Positions 16,752 to 24,761 of a DNA stretch of 64,000 nt are shown piece by piece. Made by a program: the position numbers and the translations under genes. The notes under the pieces are model-generated. The model made no database searches. It saw only the letters and a program-made list of their open reading frames with translations, and had not been told where the DNA came from. Each line of letters opens with the position of its first letter. The first letter of the stretch is position 1. The DNA comes from CBDCGJ01 sp965216645 (GTDB lineage Bacteria > Pseudomonadota > Alphaproteobacteria > GCA-2731375). The stretch is taken from positions 1 to 64,000 of the forward strand of contig CBDCGJ010000022.1 of the NCBI GenBank assembly GCA_965216645.1, given 5' to 3'.

Positions 16752-18848
16752 ATGCCATCGCCGAGTTCCCGCGCGCTCCTCGCCACGTCGCTGCTGTGCC
16801 ATTTCGCCTGTGGCGCCCCTCCCCCGGAAGGGGCGGCTGCCGTCACCGATCGCGCGCTCGAGGCCGCGGGGCCCGCGGAGAATTGGCTGACGTACGGCGG
16901 CAACTACTTCGAGGACCGGTATAGTCTGCTCGATGGGATCGGGCGAGAGAACGTCGGGGAGCTCGGCCTGGTCTGGACCTACGATTTCGACCTCCGCGGC
17001 GGGATCGAGACCACCCCCCTCGTCGTGGACGGCGTGATGCACGCGACCGGTCCGTGGAGCGTGGTCCACGCCATCGACGCGGTCACCGGGGAGAGGCGGT
17101 GGCGGTACGACCCGGGAGTCCCGCGCCAGCGCGGGCGACTCGCCTGCTGCGACGTCGTGAATCGCGGCGCCGCCGTCTACGAGGGGAAGGTCTTCGTCGG
17201 CACGATCGACGGACGTCTGGTGGCGCTCGACGCGGAGACCGGGACCCCGATCTGGGACGTGGTGACGGTCGACCAGGGGGACGCGTACACGATTACGGGG
17301 GCACCGCGGGTCGTTGAGGGTAACGTGGTCATCGGCAACGGGGGCGCGGAGTACGGCGTGCGGGGCTACGTCACGGCCTACGATGCCGACGACGGGTCTC
17401 TCGTGTGGCGCACGTACACCGTCCCGGGGAACCCCGCGGACGGGTTCGAGTCCGAGGCCCTCCGCATGGCGGCCGCCACGTGGTCGGGCGAGTGGTGGAC
17501 GGCGGGCGGGGGCGGGACGGCCTGGGACGCCATGGCCTACGACCCCGAGCTCGAGCTCCTGTACATCGGGACCGGCAACGGGTCCCCGTGGTCGCGACAC
17601 CTCCGCAGCCCGGGCGGCGGAGACAATCTGTTCCTGTCATCCATCCTGGCGCTCGACGCTACGACGGGCGACTACCGGTGGCATTTCCAGACGACGCCGG
17701 GCGATCACTGGGACTACACGGCGACTCAGCCCCTGGTTCTCGCGGACATCGAGTTCGACGGCGCCCTTCGACGGGTCATCATGCAGGCGCCCAAGAACGG
17801 CTTCTTCTACGTCATCGATCGCGAGACGGGCGAGTTCCTCTCCGGGGAGCCCTATGCGGTCCTCAACTGGGCGGAGGCGCTCGACGTCGAGACCGGCCGC
17901 CCGACCGAGAACCCGGCCGCGGCCGATGGCGGCTCGTTCCAGCTCATCGCGCCCACCCCACTCGGCGGCCACAACTGGCAGCCCATGGCGTACAATCGGG
18001 ACGAAGGCCTCGTCTACATCCCGATGCAGGAGGCGTGGACGATGCGGGCGGACGATCCCGAATGGGTGTATTCGGAGCCGGAGATCTCCGACGTCGGGAC
18101 GATCGGGGCGGCCCCCTGGAACACCGGGACGATGGGCCGGGGTGCGAACCGACCGAGCGGCGGCTTCCTGCTCGCCTGGGACCCGATGGCGCAGGAGGCG
18201 CGCTGGACCGTGGAGCTCGCGGGCTTCTGGAACGGCGGCACGATGACCACGTCCACGGGCCTCGTGTTCCAGGGCGGAGGCGACGGTCGATTCGTCGCCT
18301 ACGACGCCGCCACGGGAGAAGCACTCTGGGAGGCGGACACGCGGATCGGCATTCTGGCCGCGCCGGTAACCTACACCGTTGATGGCGTGCAGTACGTGTC
18401 GATCGCCGCCGGCTGGGGCGGAGCGCGGGGTCGGAGCGGGGCGCCGTACGGAGACGCGGCTGACCACGATCAGAAGGGACGAATCTTCACGTTCGCCCTG
18501 GGAGGCGGGCTTGAGATGCCGGTTCCCCCGCGTCGACGCGACCTGTACGTGCCGGAGATCGACCTTCCGGCGGACGACTCGACCCTGATGGCGGGGGCCC
18601 GGGCGTACGGCGAATACTGCGGGATCTGCCACGGGGCCGGCGGCGGGTCGCGCGGGGCGATGCCGAGCCTCCACCGCGCGACGTCGCTCACGCACCGCAA
18701 CTTCCACCGCATCGTCCTAGAGGGGCTCCGCGAGGAAGAAGGGATGCCGTCGTACGCCGGCATCCTCACGGCGGAGGAGGTGACCGCGATTCACGCCTAC
18801 GTCGTGTCGCGAGCGCGGGCGGCGGTTGCAGCGGCCGCCAATCCGTAG
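16752..18848 (+). CDS. PQQ-dependent dehydrogenase with C-terminal cytochrome c (quinohemoprotein)
   Basis: A 698-aa exported protein with a signal peptide ending CHFACGAPP. An eight-bladed quinoprotein propeller carries the vicinal disulfide Cys132-Cys133 (ACCD), characteristic of PQQ alcohol dehydrogenases. Tryptophan-docking repeats such as AYDADDGSLVWR, ALDATTGDYRW and AYDAATGEALWEAD mark the blades. A C-terminal cytochrome c domain has CGICH at 623-627 and a candidate distal Met in EEGMPSYAG. This is a type II quinohemoprotein design: alcohol or sugar oxidation in the periplasm with electron flow to cytochrome c. No pqq biosynthesis genes are in the window. Start ATG 16752 was chosen for its signal peptide. 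Confidence 0.92.
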   Translation: MPSPSSRALLATSLLCHFACGAPPPEGAAAVTDRALEAAGPAENWLTYGGNYFEDRYSLLDGIGRENVGELGLVWTYDFDLRGGIETTPLVVDGVMHATGPWSVVHAIDAVTGERRWRYDPGVPRQRGRLACCDVVNRGAAVYEGKVFVGTIDGRLVALDAETGTPIWDVVTVDQGDAYTITGAPRVVEGNVVIGNGGAEYGVRGYVTAYDADDGSLVWRTYTVPGNPADGFESEALRMAAATWSGEWWTAGGGGTAWDAMAYDPELELLYIGTGNGSPWSRHLRSPGGGDNLFLSSILALDATTGDYRWHFQTTPGDHWDYTATQPLVLADIEFDGALRRVIMQAPKNGFFYVIDRETGEFLSGEPYAVLNWAEALDVETGRPTENPAAADGGSFQLIAPTPLGGHNWQPMAYNRDEGLVYIPMQEAWTMRADDPEWVYSEPEISDVGTIGAAPWNTGTMGRGANRPSGGFLLAWDPMAQEARWTVELAGFWNGGTMTTSTGLVFQGGGDGRFVAYDAATGEALWEADTRIGILAAPVTYTVDGVQYVSIAAGWGGARGRSGAPYGDAADHDQKGRIFTFALGGGLEMPVPPRRRDLYVPEIDLPADDSTLMAGARAYGEYCGICHGAGGGSRGAMPSLHRATSLTHRNFHRIVLEGLREEEGMPSYAGILTAEEVTAIHAYVVSRARAAVAAAANP

Positions 18849-18921
18849 ATGTTACCCGGGTGCGCGCTCCGACGTCTTTGCGCATATCCGACCCTGAACC
18901 TACCGAGAGAGAGATGAACGA

Positions 18922-19365
18922 ATGACGCACAGGACGATTCTTGCCGGCCTCGTCGTCGGACTCGCCATTGCCACCGCGGGCGATCTCGCCGCGCAGCGTT
19001 CCTACGTCGGCGGCCGCGAGGCGGGCGAGGAGGGCACCCCGTTCAGTCAGGCCGTGTGGATCGACGACACCCTCTACCTCTCCGGGATGCTCGGACTCGG
19101 CCGCGGAGGCGTACCCGAGACGGCCGCCGAGGAGACGGCGAACGTGATGAACAACATCAAGCGTGTGCTGGAGGGCGAGGGCCTCACGATGGACCACCTG
19201 GTGAGCGTCCAGATATTCGCCTCCAATGTCGAAGACTATCAAGAGTTTAACGACGTGTACCGCACGTACTTTACGAAGACGTTTCCGGCGCGCGCCTTCA
19301 TCGGATCCGGCACTCTGCTCTTCAACGCGCGGTTCGAGATCCAGGCGATCGCGTCGAGGAAGTAG
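18922..19365 (+). CDS. RidA/YjgF family protein with signal peptide
   Basis: A 147-aa member of the Rid (YER057c/UK114) family. The core includes AVWIDDTLYLSGMLGL, a TANVMNNIKRVLEGEGLTMDHLV helix and PARAFIGSGTL, in which the substrate-binding Arg of the PAR motif is kept. The C-terminal FEIQAIA is conserved. Unlike cytosolic RidA, which hydrolyses reactive enamines and imines, it carries an N-terminal signal peptide (LAGLVVGLAIATAGDLAAQ). It therefore probably acts in the periplasm, where the substrate is unclear. A GAGAGAG tract precedes the start. It lies 73 bp downstream of the PQQ dehydrogenase, possibly in the same transcript. Confidence 0.88.
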   Translation: MTHRTILAGLVVGLAIATAGDLAAQRSYVGGREAGEEGTPFSQAVWIDDTLYLSGMLGLGRGGVPETAAEETANVMNNIKRVLEGEGLTMDHLVSVQIFASNVEDYQEFNDVYRTYFTKTFPARAFIGSGTLLFNARFEIQAIASRK

Positions 19366-19697
19366 CGCCAACCCCTCATCGGTTCGTCTCCGGACGGCAC
19401 CTCCGGAGGCGGGCCGATCCGTCCCGTCCGAAATCCTCGGATCGGGACACCCCGTCCCGATTTCCGGGTCCTGAGAGCGACCCCGGGGAGTCGACTTCGC
19501 GCCGTGGATCGGGCCGAGGCGGCGTCCCGGGCCGGCCGGATCGAGGCTTGCGGGAATCGAAGGGTGGACGATTGAATCGCTGAGTCAGGCGCGGCCTCGC
19601 GGGAGCCGCTTCCGACCGAACGCTTCCGAGCCGCCAGCGACGCTCCTCAGGCTCGCCCGACGACGCCCACCCGTCCGGCTCCGCCGGATCCAGCGTC
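19366..19697. other. Intergenic region before the hydrogenase operon, with a hairpin
   Basis: About 330 bp without a convincing gene. It holds a perfect 8-bp inverted repeat with a 5-nt loop at 19441-19461 (ATCGGGAC / GTCCCGAT). This could end ridA transcription, although no T-run follows, or act in a regulatory leader. The hydrogenase promoter should lie in the rest. I could not see a clear -35/-10 or a -24/-12 (sigma-54) pattern. Confidence 0.5.
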
Positions 19698-19703
19698 AGG
19701 AGG
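19698..19703 (+). promoter_or_regulatory. Shine-Dalgarno of the hydrogenase small subunit gene
   Basis: A perfect AGGAGG seven bases before ATG 19711. It decides the start against the in-frame GTG at 19705, which is too close to it. Confidence 0.85.
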
Positions 19704-19710
19704 CGTGCCC

Positions 19711-20871
19711 ATGTTCTTCCCCTCCTCCCACCCCTGGGCTTCGGACCAGACGCTCGGCGAACACCTCGAGACCCGCGGGGTCTCGCGACGCGAGTTCCTC
19801 GCCTTCTGCGGGGAGATGGGCGCGATCCTCGGCCTGAGCACCGTCTTCACACCGAAGATCGCGAGCGCCCTTCAGCAGCAGCGACGCCCGAGCGTCATCT
19901 GGGTGCAGCTCCAGGAATGCACGGGCTGCGTGGAGAGCGTCCTGCGGACCGCCGAACCGACGATCGGGGATCTGGTCCTCGATCTGGTCTCGCTCGACTA
20001 CAACCATACCCTGATGGCGAGTGCCGGACACGCCGCTGAAAGCGCGTACCACCAGGCACGCGAGGAGAACTTCGGAGAGTATCTCTTCATCGTGACCGGC
20101 TCGGTGCCTCTGAACGAGGACGGGATCTATCTGACGATCGGCGGCCGGACCGGTCACGAGATCCTCATGGAGGCCGCCGAGGGGGCGGCAGCCGTGATCG
20201 CGGTCGGCGCCTGCGCCCACTTCGGGAGCGTCCAATCCGCCCGCCCCAACCCGACCGGAGTGGTCGGGGTGGACAGCCTGGTCCGCGACAAGCCAGTCGT
20301 GAATATCGCCGGTTGCCCGCCGATCGCCGACACGGTCACCGCGACGATCGCCCACTACCTCACGTTCGGGCGAGTCCCCGATCTGGACGCGGACGGGCGT
20401 CCGCTCTTCGCATACGGGAAGCGCATCCATGATCAGTGCCCGCGCCGGGCGCACTTCGACGCCGGGCAGTTCGTACAGACGTTCGACGACGACGGCGCGC
20501 GTCGCGGCTGGTGTCTCTACGAAGTCGGCTGCAAGGGGCCCGCCTGCTTCTCGCCTTGTCCCATCTTCCAATGGAATTCCGCGACGAGCTGGCCGATCGG
20601 TGCCGGACACCCCTGCATTGGGTGCACGGAACGGAACTTCTGGGACACCATGACCCCGTTCTACGATCGTCTCCCGAACATCGCGGGATTCGGAGTGGAG
20701 CGGACGGCGGACGCCATCGGTCTGGCCCTGGCCGTCGGGGCCACCGCCGGGGTGGCAACGCACGCGGTCGCGACCGGCGTACAGCGGGCGCGGGCTCGCA
20801 GGCGCGCGGCCCTGCCTGTCGTCACGCCTCAGGACGAGCAACCCTCCACGCAGGAGAAGTCCGATGGCTAA
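19711..20871 (+). CDS. hyaA: [NiFe] hydrogenase small subunit, group 1
   Basis: A 386-aa exported electron-transfer subunit. The Tat motif is SRREFLAF at about residues 25-32. Proximal cluster ligands begin at ECTGC and include GACAHFGS and AGCPP. Distal and medial clusters use IHDQCPRRAHFD, CLYEVGCKGPACFSPCP and HPCIGCTE. The two extra cysteines of the oxygen-tolerant [4Fe-3S] cluster are absent (CTGC, not CTCC, and Ser in FGS). A membrane anchor follows at about residues 325-350 (IGLALAVGATAGVATHAV), then a polar tail. It passes electrons from the large subunit to the cytochrome b. It overlaps the large-subunit gene by 8 bp. Confidence 0.97.
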   Translation: MFFPSSHPWASDQTLGEHLETRGVSRREFLAFCGEMGAILGLSTVFTPKIASALQQQRRPSVIWVQLQECTGCVESVLRTAEPTIGDLVLDLVSLDYNHTLMASAGHAAESAYHQAREENFGEYLFIVTGSVPLNEDGIYLTIGGRTGHEILMEAAEGAAAVIAVGACAHFGSVQSARPNPTGVVGVDSLVRDKPVVNIAGCPPIADTVTATIAHYLTFGRVPDLDADGRPLFAYGKRIHDQCPRRAHFDAGQFVQTFDDDGARRGWCLYEVGCKGPACFSPCPIFQWNSATSWPIGAGHPCIGCTERNFWDTMTPFYDRLPNIAGFGVERTADAIGLALAVGATAGVATHAVATGVQRARARRRAALPVVTPQDEQPSTQEKSDG

Positions 20872-22576
20872 GGTCGTCGTCGATCCGATCACCCGCATCG
20901 AAGGTCATCTGCGGATCGAGGTCCAGGAAGAGAACGGACGGATCGCCGACGCGTGGGCGTCCTCGACCCAGTTCCGCGGGATCGAGATCATCATGCAGGG
21001 TCGAGATCCGCGAGATGCCTGGGCGTTCACGCAGCGCATCTGCGGCGTCTGTACGGTCGTCCACGCCATCGCATCCTGCCGGGCGGTGGAGGACGCACTC
21101 GGAATCGAGATCCCCCGCAACGCGGAGATCATCCGGAACCTCGTCCATGGCATGCAGACGGTTCAGGACCACGTGATCCACTTCTACCACCTGCACGCGC
21201 TGGACTGGGTGGACGTCGTCAGCGCCCTCTCCGCCGACCCGGCGGAGACCGCCGCGCTGGCGAGGGCGGTATCGCCCGACTGGCCGAACAACTCCGCCAC
21301 GTACTTCGCTCAGATCCGGGACCGCGTGCAGACGTTCGTCGACAGCGGTCAGCTCGGGATCTTCACGAACGGCTATTGGGGACACCCGGCGTACAATCTC
21401 CCGCCCGCCGCGAACCTGATGGCCGTCGCCCACTATCTCGAGGCCCTGGATTGGCAGCGCGACGTGATCCGCCTCCACACCATTTTCGGAGGCAAGAACC
21501 CGCACCCGAACTTCCTCGTCGGGGGAATGGCGTCGGCGATCAACCTGGAGGGCACGGCGACGATCAACGCCGAGCGGCTCGTCGACGTCCAGGCGATGAT
21601 CCGACGCGCGCGTCGGTTCGTGGAGCAGGTGTACTGGCCCGACCTGGTCGCGATCGCGGGCTTCTACAAGGAGTGGGCCTCCATCGGCGGCGGCGTGGGG
21701 AATTACCTGACGGTCGGAGAGTTCCCGGAGACCGACAGCCGCGACACCGACTCTCTCTACTTCCCGCGTGGGATCATCCTCGACAGGGACCTGACGCAAG
21801 TCCATCCGTACGACCACAACCTCGTGAAGGAGTACATCACGAGCTCGTGGTACGAGTACGAGGGAGGCGACGACGTGGGCCTGCATCCCTGGGAAGGGGA
21901 GACGAAGGCCCGCTATACCGGCCCCGAGCCGCCCTGGGAGTACCTGCAGGACCACGACAAGTACACGTGGATGAAGGCGCCGCGCTACGAGGATCGGCCG
22001 ATGGAGGTCGGGCCGCTGGCACGAATGCTCGTCGCGTACGCGTCCGGTCACGAGGAGGCTCAGGCCCTGGTGGGAGAGGCCCTCGGCAGGCTGGAGGTGG
22101 GGCCCGAGGCGCTGTTCTCCACTCTCGGCCGGACGGCGGCCCGCGGTATCGAGACGGTGCTCCTCGCACGACGTCTGGAGACATGGTTCGATGACCTCGT
22201 CACTCGTATCCGAGGCGGCGACGTCGCGACGTTCGACGACTCGAAGTGGGAGCCGTCGACCTGGCCGAGCTCGGCGCAGGGGTACGGGTACCTGGATGCG
22301 GCCCGCGGCGCGCTGGGCCACTGGGTCCAGATCGCCGACGGGAGGATCTCGCGTTACCAGTGCGTCGTGCCCAGCACGTGGAATTGCTCCCCCAGGGACG
22401 GCCAGGGTCAGATGGGGCCCTATGAGGCATCGCTCGTCGACAACCATCCCCTCGCCGACCCGGAGCGCCCGATCGAGATCCTCCGCACCATTCACTCGTT
22501 CGATCCGTGCATGGCATGCGGGGTCCACGTCCTGGACGCGACGGGGCGCGAGGTCACCAGCGTGCGGGTGAGGTGA
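20864..22576 (+). CDS. hyaB: [NiFe] hydrogenase large subunit, group 1
   Basis: The 570-aa catalytic subunit. L1 is RICGVC with C60 and C63; L2 is DPCMACGVH with C549 and C552, so all four Ni-Fe ligands are present. A 15-residue tail after His555 is the expected substrate of the maturation protease. The N-terminal VDPITRIEGHLRIEV and FRGIEIIMQGRDPRDAWAF are typical of group 1 membrane-bound uptake hydrogenases. It oxidises H2 on the periplasmic side after co-export with the Tat-signal small subunit. The gene sits in the order small, large, cytochrome b, protease. Confidence 0.98.
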   Translation: MAKVVVDPITRIEGHLRIEVQEENGRIADAWASSTQFRGIEIIMQGRDPRDAWAFTQRICGVCTVVHAIASCRAVEDALGIEIPRNAEIIRNLVHGMQTVQDHVIHFYHLHALDWVDVVSALSADPAETAALARAVSPDWPNNSATYFAQIRDRVQTFVDSGQLGIFTNGYWGHPAYNLPPAANLMAVAHYLEALDWQRDVIRLHTIFGGKNPHPNFLVGGMASAINLEGTATINAERLVDVQAMIRRARRFVEQVYWPDLVAIAGFYKEWASIGGGVGNYLTVGEFPETDSRDTDSLYFPRGIILDRDLTQVHPYDHNLVKEYITSSWYEYEGGDDVGLHPWEGETKARYTGPEPPWEYLQDHDKYTWMKAPRYEDRPMEVGPLARMLVAYASGHEEAQALVGEALGRLEVGPEALFSTLGRTAARGIETVLLARRLETWFDDLVTRIRGGDVATFDDSKWEPSTWPSSAQGYGYLDAARGALGHWVQIADGRISRYQCVVPSTWNCSPRDGQGQMGPYEASLVDNHPLADPERPIEILRTIHSFDPCMACGVHVLDATGREVTSVRVR

Positions 22577-22579
22577 GCC

Positions 22580-23323
22580 ATGGAAGCGACGGACACGACG
22601 AGGGTTCCGCGGGGGACACGAAGCGGCGCGGTCAGCCTGTCTGACCAGACGTACCGTTGGGTCGAGGTCTGGCACTTCCCGCTTCGTCTGATGCACTGGC
22701 TCGCGGCGATCGCGATCCCCGTGCTCTTCATCACCGGCCTCTACATCGGCCGCCCCTTCTTCATGACGGGGGGAGAGGCGAGCTCGCACTTCCTGATGGG
22801 TCGCGTGCGATTCATCCACTTCGCCGCCGCAGGCGTTCTGGTCGCCACCGGTATCGTGCGGGCGTATCTGCTCCTCGTCGGGAACCGATACGAACGTTTC
22901 GGAGCCCTGTTCCCGCTGCGGCCCAGGGACTGGCGCAATATGGCGAAGAAGGCCTGGAACTACCTGACGGTCCGCCCGGAGGGGGGACCGCACTTCATCG
23001 GGCACAACCCGCTCGCGCAGCTCAGCTACACGGGCATTTATGTGGTGACGGTGGTGATGGTCGTGACGGGTTTCGCGCTCTACGGGCAGTCGAACCCGGG
23101 GGGAGCGATCCACTCGCTGTTCTTCTGGCTCAACCCGCTGCTGGGCGGCGCTCAGGTCGTGCGCTTCTGGCACCACGTCCTGGCGTGGGTATTCGCCATC
23201 TACGTTCCGATCCACGTTTACCTCGCGCTCCGCTCGGACGTGACCGAGCCGGAGGGACTGGTCTCGTCCATGTTCTCGGGCGGGAAGTTCGTCCGGGACG
23301 ACTTCGAGTACGAGGACGACTGA
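22580..23323 (+). CDS. cybH: Ni/Fe-hydrogenase b-type cytochrome subunit
   Basis: A 247-aa membrane protein with four hydrophobic segments. Candidate haem-ligand histidines are in LRLMHWLAAIAIP, RFIHFAAAG, RFWHHVLAW and VPIHVYLAL, matching the HyaC/HupC di-haem cytochrome b561-like fold. It takes electrons from the small subunit and delivers them to the quinone pool. The gene starts 3 bp after the large-subunit stop and its TGA overlaps the next ATG (TGATG). Confidence 0.95.
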   Translation: MEATDTTRVPRGTRSGAVSLSDQTYRWVEVWHFPLRLMHWLAAIAIPVLFITGLYIGRPFFMTGGEASSHFLMGRVRFIHFAAAGVLVATGIVRAYLLLVGNRYERFGALFPLRPRDWRNMAKKAWNYLTVRPEGGPHFIGHNPLAQLSYTGIYVVTVVMVVTGFALYGQSNPGGAIHSLFFWLNPLLGGAQVVRFWHHVLAWVFAIYVPIHVYLALRSDVTEPEGLVSSMFSGGKFVRDDFEYEDD

Positions 23324-23847
23324 TGACGCCCGCCGATGCCCCGCCGGACACCGATCGAACGCTCGTGATCGGCGTCGGCAGCCCGCTGATGGGGGACGAC
23401 GGTCTCGGCCTGAAAGCTCTCGAGGAGTTGCGCGAAGGGTACGACTTCGTGCCCGAAGTGGAGTTCCTCGACGGCGGCACCTGGGGCATGAACCTGCTCC
23501 CGTTCATCGAGGAGGCGCGGCGGGTCCTGATCCTCGACGCAATCCATGCGGACGAACCGGCGGGGGCGGTCGTGGAGCTAGAGGGCGACGCGATACCCCG
23601 GTTCTTCTCGACGAAGCTCTCGCCTCACCAGATCGACCTGCGCGAAGTCCTGGCGCTCGCCGAGCTTCGCGGCACCCTGCCCACGATCGTCGCACTGGGC
23701 ATACGACCCGGGAGCATCCGGCTCGAGGCCGGGATCGGGCCGGAAGTCGAACGCGGGCTCCCGCTCCTGGTCGACGCCGCGCTCCGTCGGCTGGCTTCCT
23801 GGGGGCACGAAGCCCGACGAGCCCCTTCTCCAGCAGACGGTCGGTGA
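23323..23847 (+). CDS. hyaD: Hydrogenase maturation endopeptidase (HyaD/HupD type, M52)
   Basis: A 174-aa protein starting at ATG 23323, overlapping the cytochrome stop by one base. The N-terminal GVGSPLMGDDGLG holds the first nickel-sensing acid (Asp, as in many M52 enzymes). LDGGTWGMNLLP and LILDAIHA follow, with the second Asp, and SPHQIDLREVLAL holds the ligand His. It cuts the 15-residue tail from the large subunit after nickel insertion. The longer upstream frame is a shadow of the cytochrome gene. Confidence 0.93.
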   Translation: MTPADAPPDTDRTLVIGVGSPLMGDDGLGLKALEELREGYDFVPEVEFLDGGTWGMNLLPFIEEARRVLILDAIHADEPAGAVVELEGDAIPRFFSTKLSPHQIDLREVLALAELRGTLPTIVALGIRPGSIRLEAGIGPEVERGLPLLVDAALRRLASWGHEARRAPSPADGR

Positions 23848-23848
23848 G

Positions 23849-24100
23849 ATGCACGAGATGAGTCTCGCGCTCGAGGTCTGTCGGGTGGCGGAGACGCAGG
23901 TGGGCAGAGCGCGGCTCCCGGACGTCCTCGTGGTCGCGGTCGAGGTCGGCGACCTCGCCGGGGTGGAGATCGGGAACTTCGAGTTCTGCCTGGAGACGCT
24001 TCTCGGCCATCCGCCGTTCGGTCGGGCCCGTCCCGTCATCGAGCGCTCGACCGGAGATGAGCTTCGCGTCCAATACCTGGAGATCGACGATGGCGATTAG
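23849..24100 (+). CDS. hypA: HypA nickel metallochaperone lacking the zinc-binding domain
   Basis: An 83-aa protein starting MHEMSLALEVC, with the conserved nickel-binding MHE N-terminus and family strands LVVAVEVGDLAGVEIGNFEFCLE. Normal HypA is about 113-118 aa, with two CxxC pairs forming a zinc ribbon between about residues 70 and 95. Here the sequence runs from ARPVIERSTG directly into the C-terminal DELRVQYLEIDD strand, so the zinc domain is missing and no CxxC remains. Both ends are family-like and in frame, and the stop overlaps the hypB start. This looks like a precise internal deletion and not a frameshift. Nickel delivery may be altered or rely on HypB alone. Confidence 0.85.
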   Translation: MHEMSLALEVCRVAETQVGRARLPDVLVVAVEVGDLAGVEIGNFEFCLETLLGHPPFGRARPVIERSTGDELRVQYLEIDDGD

Positions 24101-24761
24101 AACGATCGAGGTCCGCGAGAAGGTAATGGCCCGCAACAACGAGATCGCCGCAGGGGTGCGAGCGCGGCTCGGTCGTCGAGGAATCCCCGCGTTCAATCTG
24201 ATCTCGTCGCCGGGATCGGGTAAGACGCTCCTTCTCGAGCGGACCCTTCAAGCCCTTGGGAATGAGGTCCGCATCGCCGTGCTGAGCGGGGACGTGCAGA
24301 CGCGAAACGACGCCGAGCGCCTCGCCGCGCATACGGAGCGACTCGTCCAGGCGGTCGTCACGGGGGGAGCCTGTCACCTCGACGCGAGACAGGTGGCCGA
24401 TGGGCTGGACGCTATCGATCTGGACGACACGGACCTCGTCTTCATCGAGAACGTCGGCAACCTCGTGTGCCCGGCCAGCTGGGACGTGGGCGAGACGGCC
24501 AAGATCGTGATCTTCTCCGTGCCCGAGGGGGACGACAAGCCGGTCAAGTACCCGAAGGCGTTCCAACTCGCCACTCACGTCGTCATCAACAAGATCGACC
24601 TGCTTCCTCACGTCCCGTTCGACCTCGATCGCGCGCGGGCGTTCGCGCGCGAGGTGAACCCGGCCCTCGGCTTCTTCGCGACGTCCGGGCTGACCGGCGA
24701 GGGACTCGACGCCTGGTTCGACTTCGTGCGCGACGCCGTGGCGGCACCGGCCGTCTCGTGA
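24090..24761 (+). CDS. hypB: HypB hydrogenase nickel incorporation GTPase
   Basis: A 223-aa SIMIBI GTPase. Start ATG 24090 overlaps hypA by 11 bp. The P-loop is SSPGSGKT at 39-46, metal-site residues are C95-H96 (GGACHLDA) and C127 (ENVGNLVCP), and NKIDLLP gives base specificity. There is no His-rich nickel-storage N-terminus, so it is the short form of HypB. It works with HypA to load nickel into the large subunit. The stop overlaps the GTG start of hypF (GTGA). Confidence 0.97.
   Translation: MAIRTIEVREKVMARNNEIAAGVRARLGRRGIPAFNLISSPGSGKTLLLERTLQALGNEVRIAVLSGDVQTRNDAERLAAHTERLVQAVVTGGACHLDARQVADGLDAIDLDDTDLVFIENVGNLVCPASWDVGETAKIVIFSVPEGDDKPVKYPKAFQLATHVVINKIDLLPHVPFDLDRARAFAREVNPALGFFATSGLTGEGLDAWFDFVRDAVAAPAVS

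Noticed and set aside
19711..20871. Oxygen-tolerant (six-Cys proximal cluster) hydrogenase small subunit
   Set aside because: The two extra cysteines are not present: the motif is CTGC and the second position is Ser in FGS, so the standard proximal cluster is expected.
20822..23215. 797-aa minus-strand reading frame across the hydrogenase genes
   Set aside because: It is antisense to the small, large and cytochrome b genes, is Arg/Val/Gly-rich without domains, and is a normal shadow in high-GC coding DNA.
23849..24100. HypA shortened by a frameshift or premature stop
   Set aside because: The C-terminal strand of the family is present after the gap and the frame is intact, so the missing part is an internal deletion and not a truncation.
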